Source: Buxus sempervirens (lineage: Eukaryota > Streptophyta > Magnoliopsida > Buxales > Buxaceae). Taken from it: a stretch of 64,000 nt of DNA. Location: assembly GCA_947561395.2 (NCBI GenBank), contig OX387184.1, positions 19,927,687 to 19,991,686 on the forward strand. The letters are read 5' to 3'. The notes beneath the pieces were generated by a model. It was not told the DNA's origin, did no database searches, and was given only the letters and a program-made list of their open reading frames with translations. Made by a program: the position numbers and the translations under genes. Numbering within the stretch: position 1 is the first letter of the stretch; every line of letters begins with the position of its first letter. Shown here piece after piece: positions 63,001 to 64,000 of the stretch.

Positions 63001-63200
63001 CAATCACTTTCCTATCTTGCATCAATACAGCTCCCAACCCTTGTAATGATTCATCTGTATACAGTGTAAACCTCTCTCCACTCTTCGGAAGAGTCAACAC
63101 TGGAGCTTGAGTCAATCTGCTTTTCAATTCCTCAAATGCTTCATTACACTCCTCAGTCCAAACAAATTGTTCATTCTTCCTGGTTAACTTAGTTAATGGA
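57051..63200 (-). mobile_element. Gypsy (Tekay/Del chromovirus-type) element, broken
   Basis: Minus-strand element. Parts in view: one LTR at 57051-58716 (TGTAATATCC at its 58716 end, ending ...TAGTACA at 57051; 1666 bp), a purine tract just before it, the integrase with zinc finger, core and a C-terminal region like the chromovirus arm at about 58.83-60.07 kb, and the RNase H region at about 62.77-63.13 kb. The distal LTR, gag and most of the reverse transcriptase lie beyond the CACTA junction and outside the window. It is interrupted by a solo LTR and by a CACTA element and has a handful of further breaks; a fossil. Confidence 0.88.
60355..62763 (+). mobile_element. Solo LTR (2.4 kb) nested in the Gypsy pol region
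   Basis: TGTAGACACC at 60355 to GGTGCGCACA at 62763, with perfect 5-bp duplications gatgg at 60350-60354 and 62764-62768. The promoter is GCCTATAAATAGAGGG at 61193-61208. Ahead of it stand five palindromes of the type aaccgcactt(a/t)aagtacggtt (60955-61180), with two more at about 61961-62012. It probably belongs to the same lineage as the LTRs at 1241 and 33956; Tat/Ogre is a guess from its layout. Both flanks clearly belong to the interrupted element. Confidence 0.92.
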
Positions 63201-64000
63201 CACTATGAGAATAAGGACTTTTAGCGGCGGTCAAAGACTGCCACTAAATCATTAAAAACTGCCACAAAAAAGCTATGGGCCTGATGGAGGCCCGCCACAA
63301 AAAGTCCTGTCGCTAAATCATTTAGCGGCAGTCACTTTTGGGTTTTAGCGGCGGTTTTGTGACCCCCGCAAAAGGATCATCTTGTTTAAAAAAATTTTAT
63401 CTCGTTCCTCTCTCTAGCTGCCCCCTGCTACCCCTGCCCAGGCTGCCCTCATGCCCGCTGCCCTACCCCTACTGCCCCTCTCCGCTACCCCTTGCCCCTA
63501 CGAATTAAGAACCCAAAAAAGGCTTCATACTAATCCATATTAAATGTAATAAAACAGAAATTCAAACAAATAACAGAAAAAAATCTGATGTCTCTGAATT
63601 TTTACATAAAATCTACAAAAAAATTTCATATCTTCCAATAGCAACAACTGGAGCAATGGGTAGCAACAAAAAACAATGAAAACATCTTTATTCATGCAGA
63701 CCTGAAAAAAGACAAGTTCCCTCCATCAGAACAAATCAATAAAAACTAATACTACCTTGAACAAAGTATAAGACATTTTAGTTCAAATTTCAAGTAACAA
63801 AGAAGGCCCAGATGATATCAAGATAGTGAAAAGAAAACAATAAACTAATACTACTTTAAAAGAGCATAAGGGGACTGCCTGCATCACCAACCCCTACAAC
63901 CATAGAACCTGTAGAACTCCTTCAAGAATGCTAACCTTTACATAATAAAATTCTCAGAAACACAAAGCTTCTTAGATACTATGCGCACCTGATTTTGGTG
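63201..64000 (+). mobile_element. CACTA (En/Spm) transposon end, runs out of window
   Basis: Starts CACTATGAGAATAAGG, the classic CACTA terminal form, followed by subterminal copies in both orientations of ttttagcggcggt and actgccactaaat, as in plant CACTA elements. Gypsy sequence stops at 63200. The remainder to 64000 is AT-rich with a ctgcccc-rich tract near 63420-63500; no transposase is seen here. The other end and the 3-bp target duplication are beyond the window. Confidence 0.8.

Overview
The window looks like a nuclear segment of a flowering plant, probably a eudicot; species cannot be told. The signs are GT-AG split genes, chloroplast and organelle-targeted proteins, nested LTR elements, LINEs, a CACTA end and Helitron-like termini. 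Only four loci look like working host genes, all on the minus strand: a trichome-birefringence-like O-acetyltransferase (TBL, 19742-23397), two tandem STAY-GREEN-LIKE genes (SGRL-A 29123-31832, SGRL-B 39801-42686) and the protein-only RNase P gene PRORP1 (43725-52513). A small conserved-looking ORF at 16499-16687 may be a fifth.

Left part (1-17.2 kb): an LTR cut by the window start, three tandem copies of an ~845-bp unit with a LINE in the third, an inverted repeat pair at about 4.4 and 15.3 kb, relics of a receptor kinase (8.65-9.55 kb) and of a 2-alkenal reductase (13.95-15.13 kb), a 22-bp minisatellite with an 88-bp higher-order pattern (10.14-11.77 kb), and an unrecognised gene relic with three 78-nt exons of one design (12.09-13.0 kb).

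Centre (19.7-52.6 kb): TBL, a 170-bp hairpin, then a tandem segmental duplication (copy A 25978-33477, copy B 33483-44063). Each copy carries a Helitron-like element, a complete SGRL gene and the last two exons of PRORP1. The right breakpoint lies inside a PRORP1 intron, so copy B keeps the working PRORP1 tail and copy A holds a broken duplicate of it. Insertions unique to one copy have an empty site in the other: a LINE, a MITE and very short LINE-tail insertions in A; a nested pair of LTRs in B. SGRL exon divergence between copies runs from about 10% in exon 1 to zero in exons 2 and 4, which suggests gene conversion.

Right part (52.8-64 kb): a poly-A retroposon with a 15-bp target duplication, a MITE with 10-bp direct flanks, a LINE 3' part split by a Tekay-type Gypsy element, itself split by a 2.4-kb solo LTR (gatgg duplications) and by a CACTA end. 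Three LTRs (window start, 33956 and 60355) share the TGTAGACA start and a GCCTATAAATAG promoter; two carry family-specific arrays of short palindromes ahead of that promoter.

No tRNA, rRNA or CRISPR was recognised. Exon boundaries were read by eye from splice signals, phase and known family sequence.
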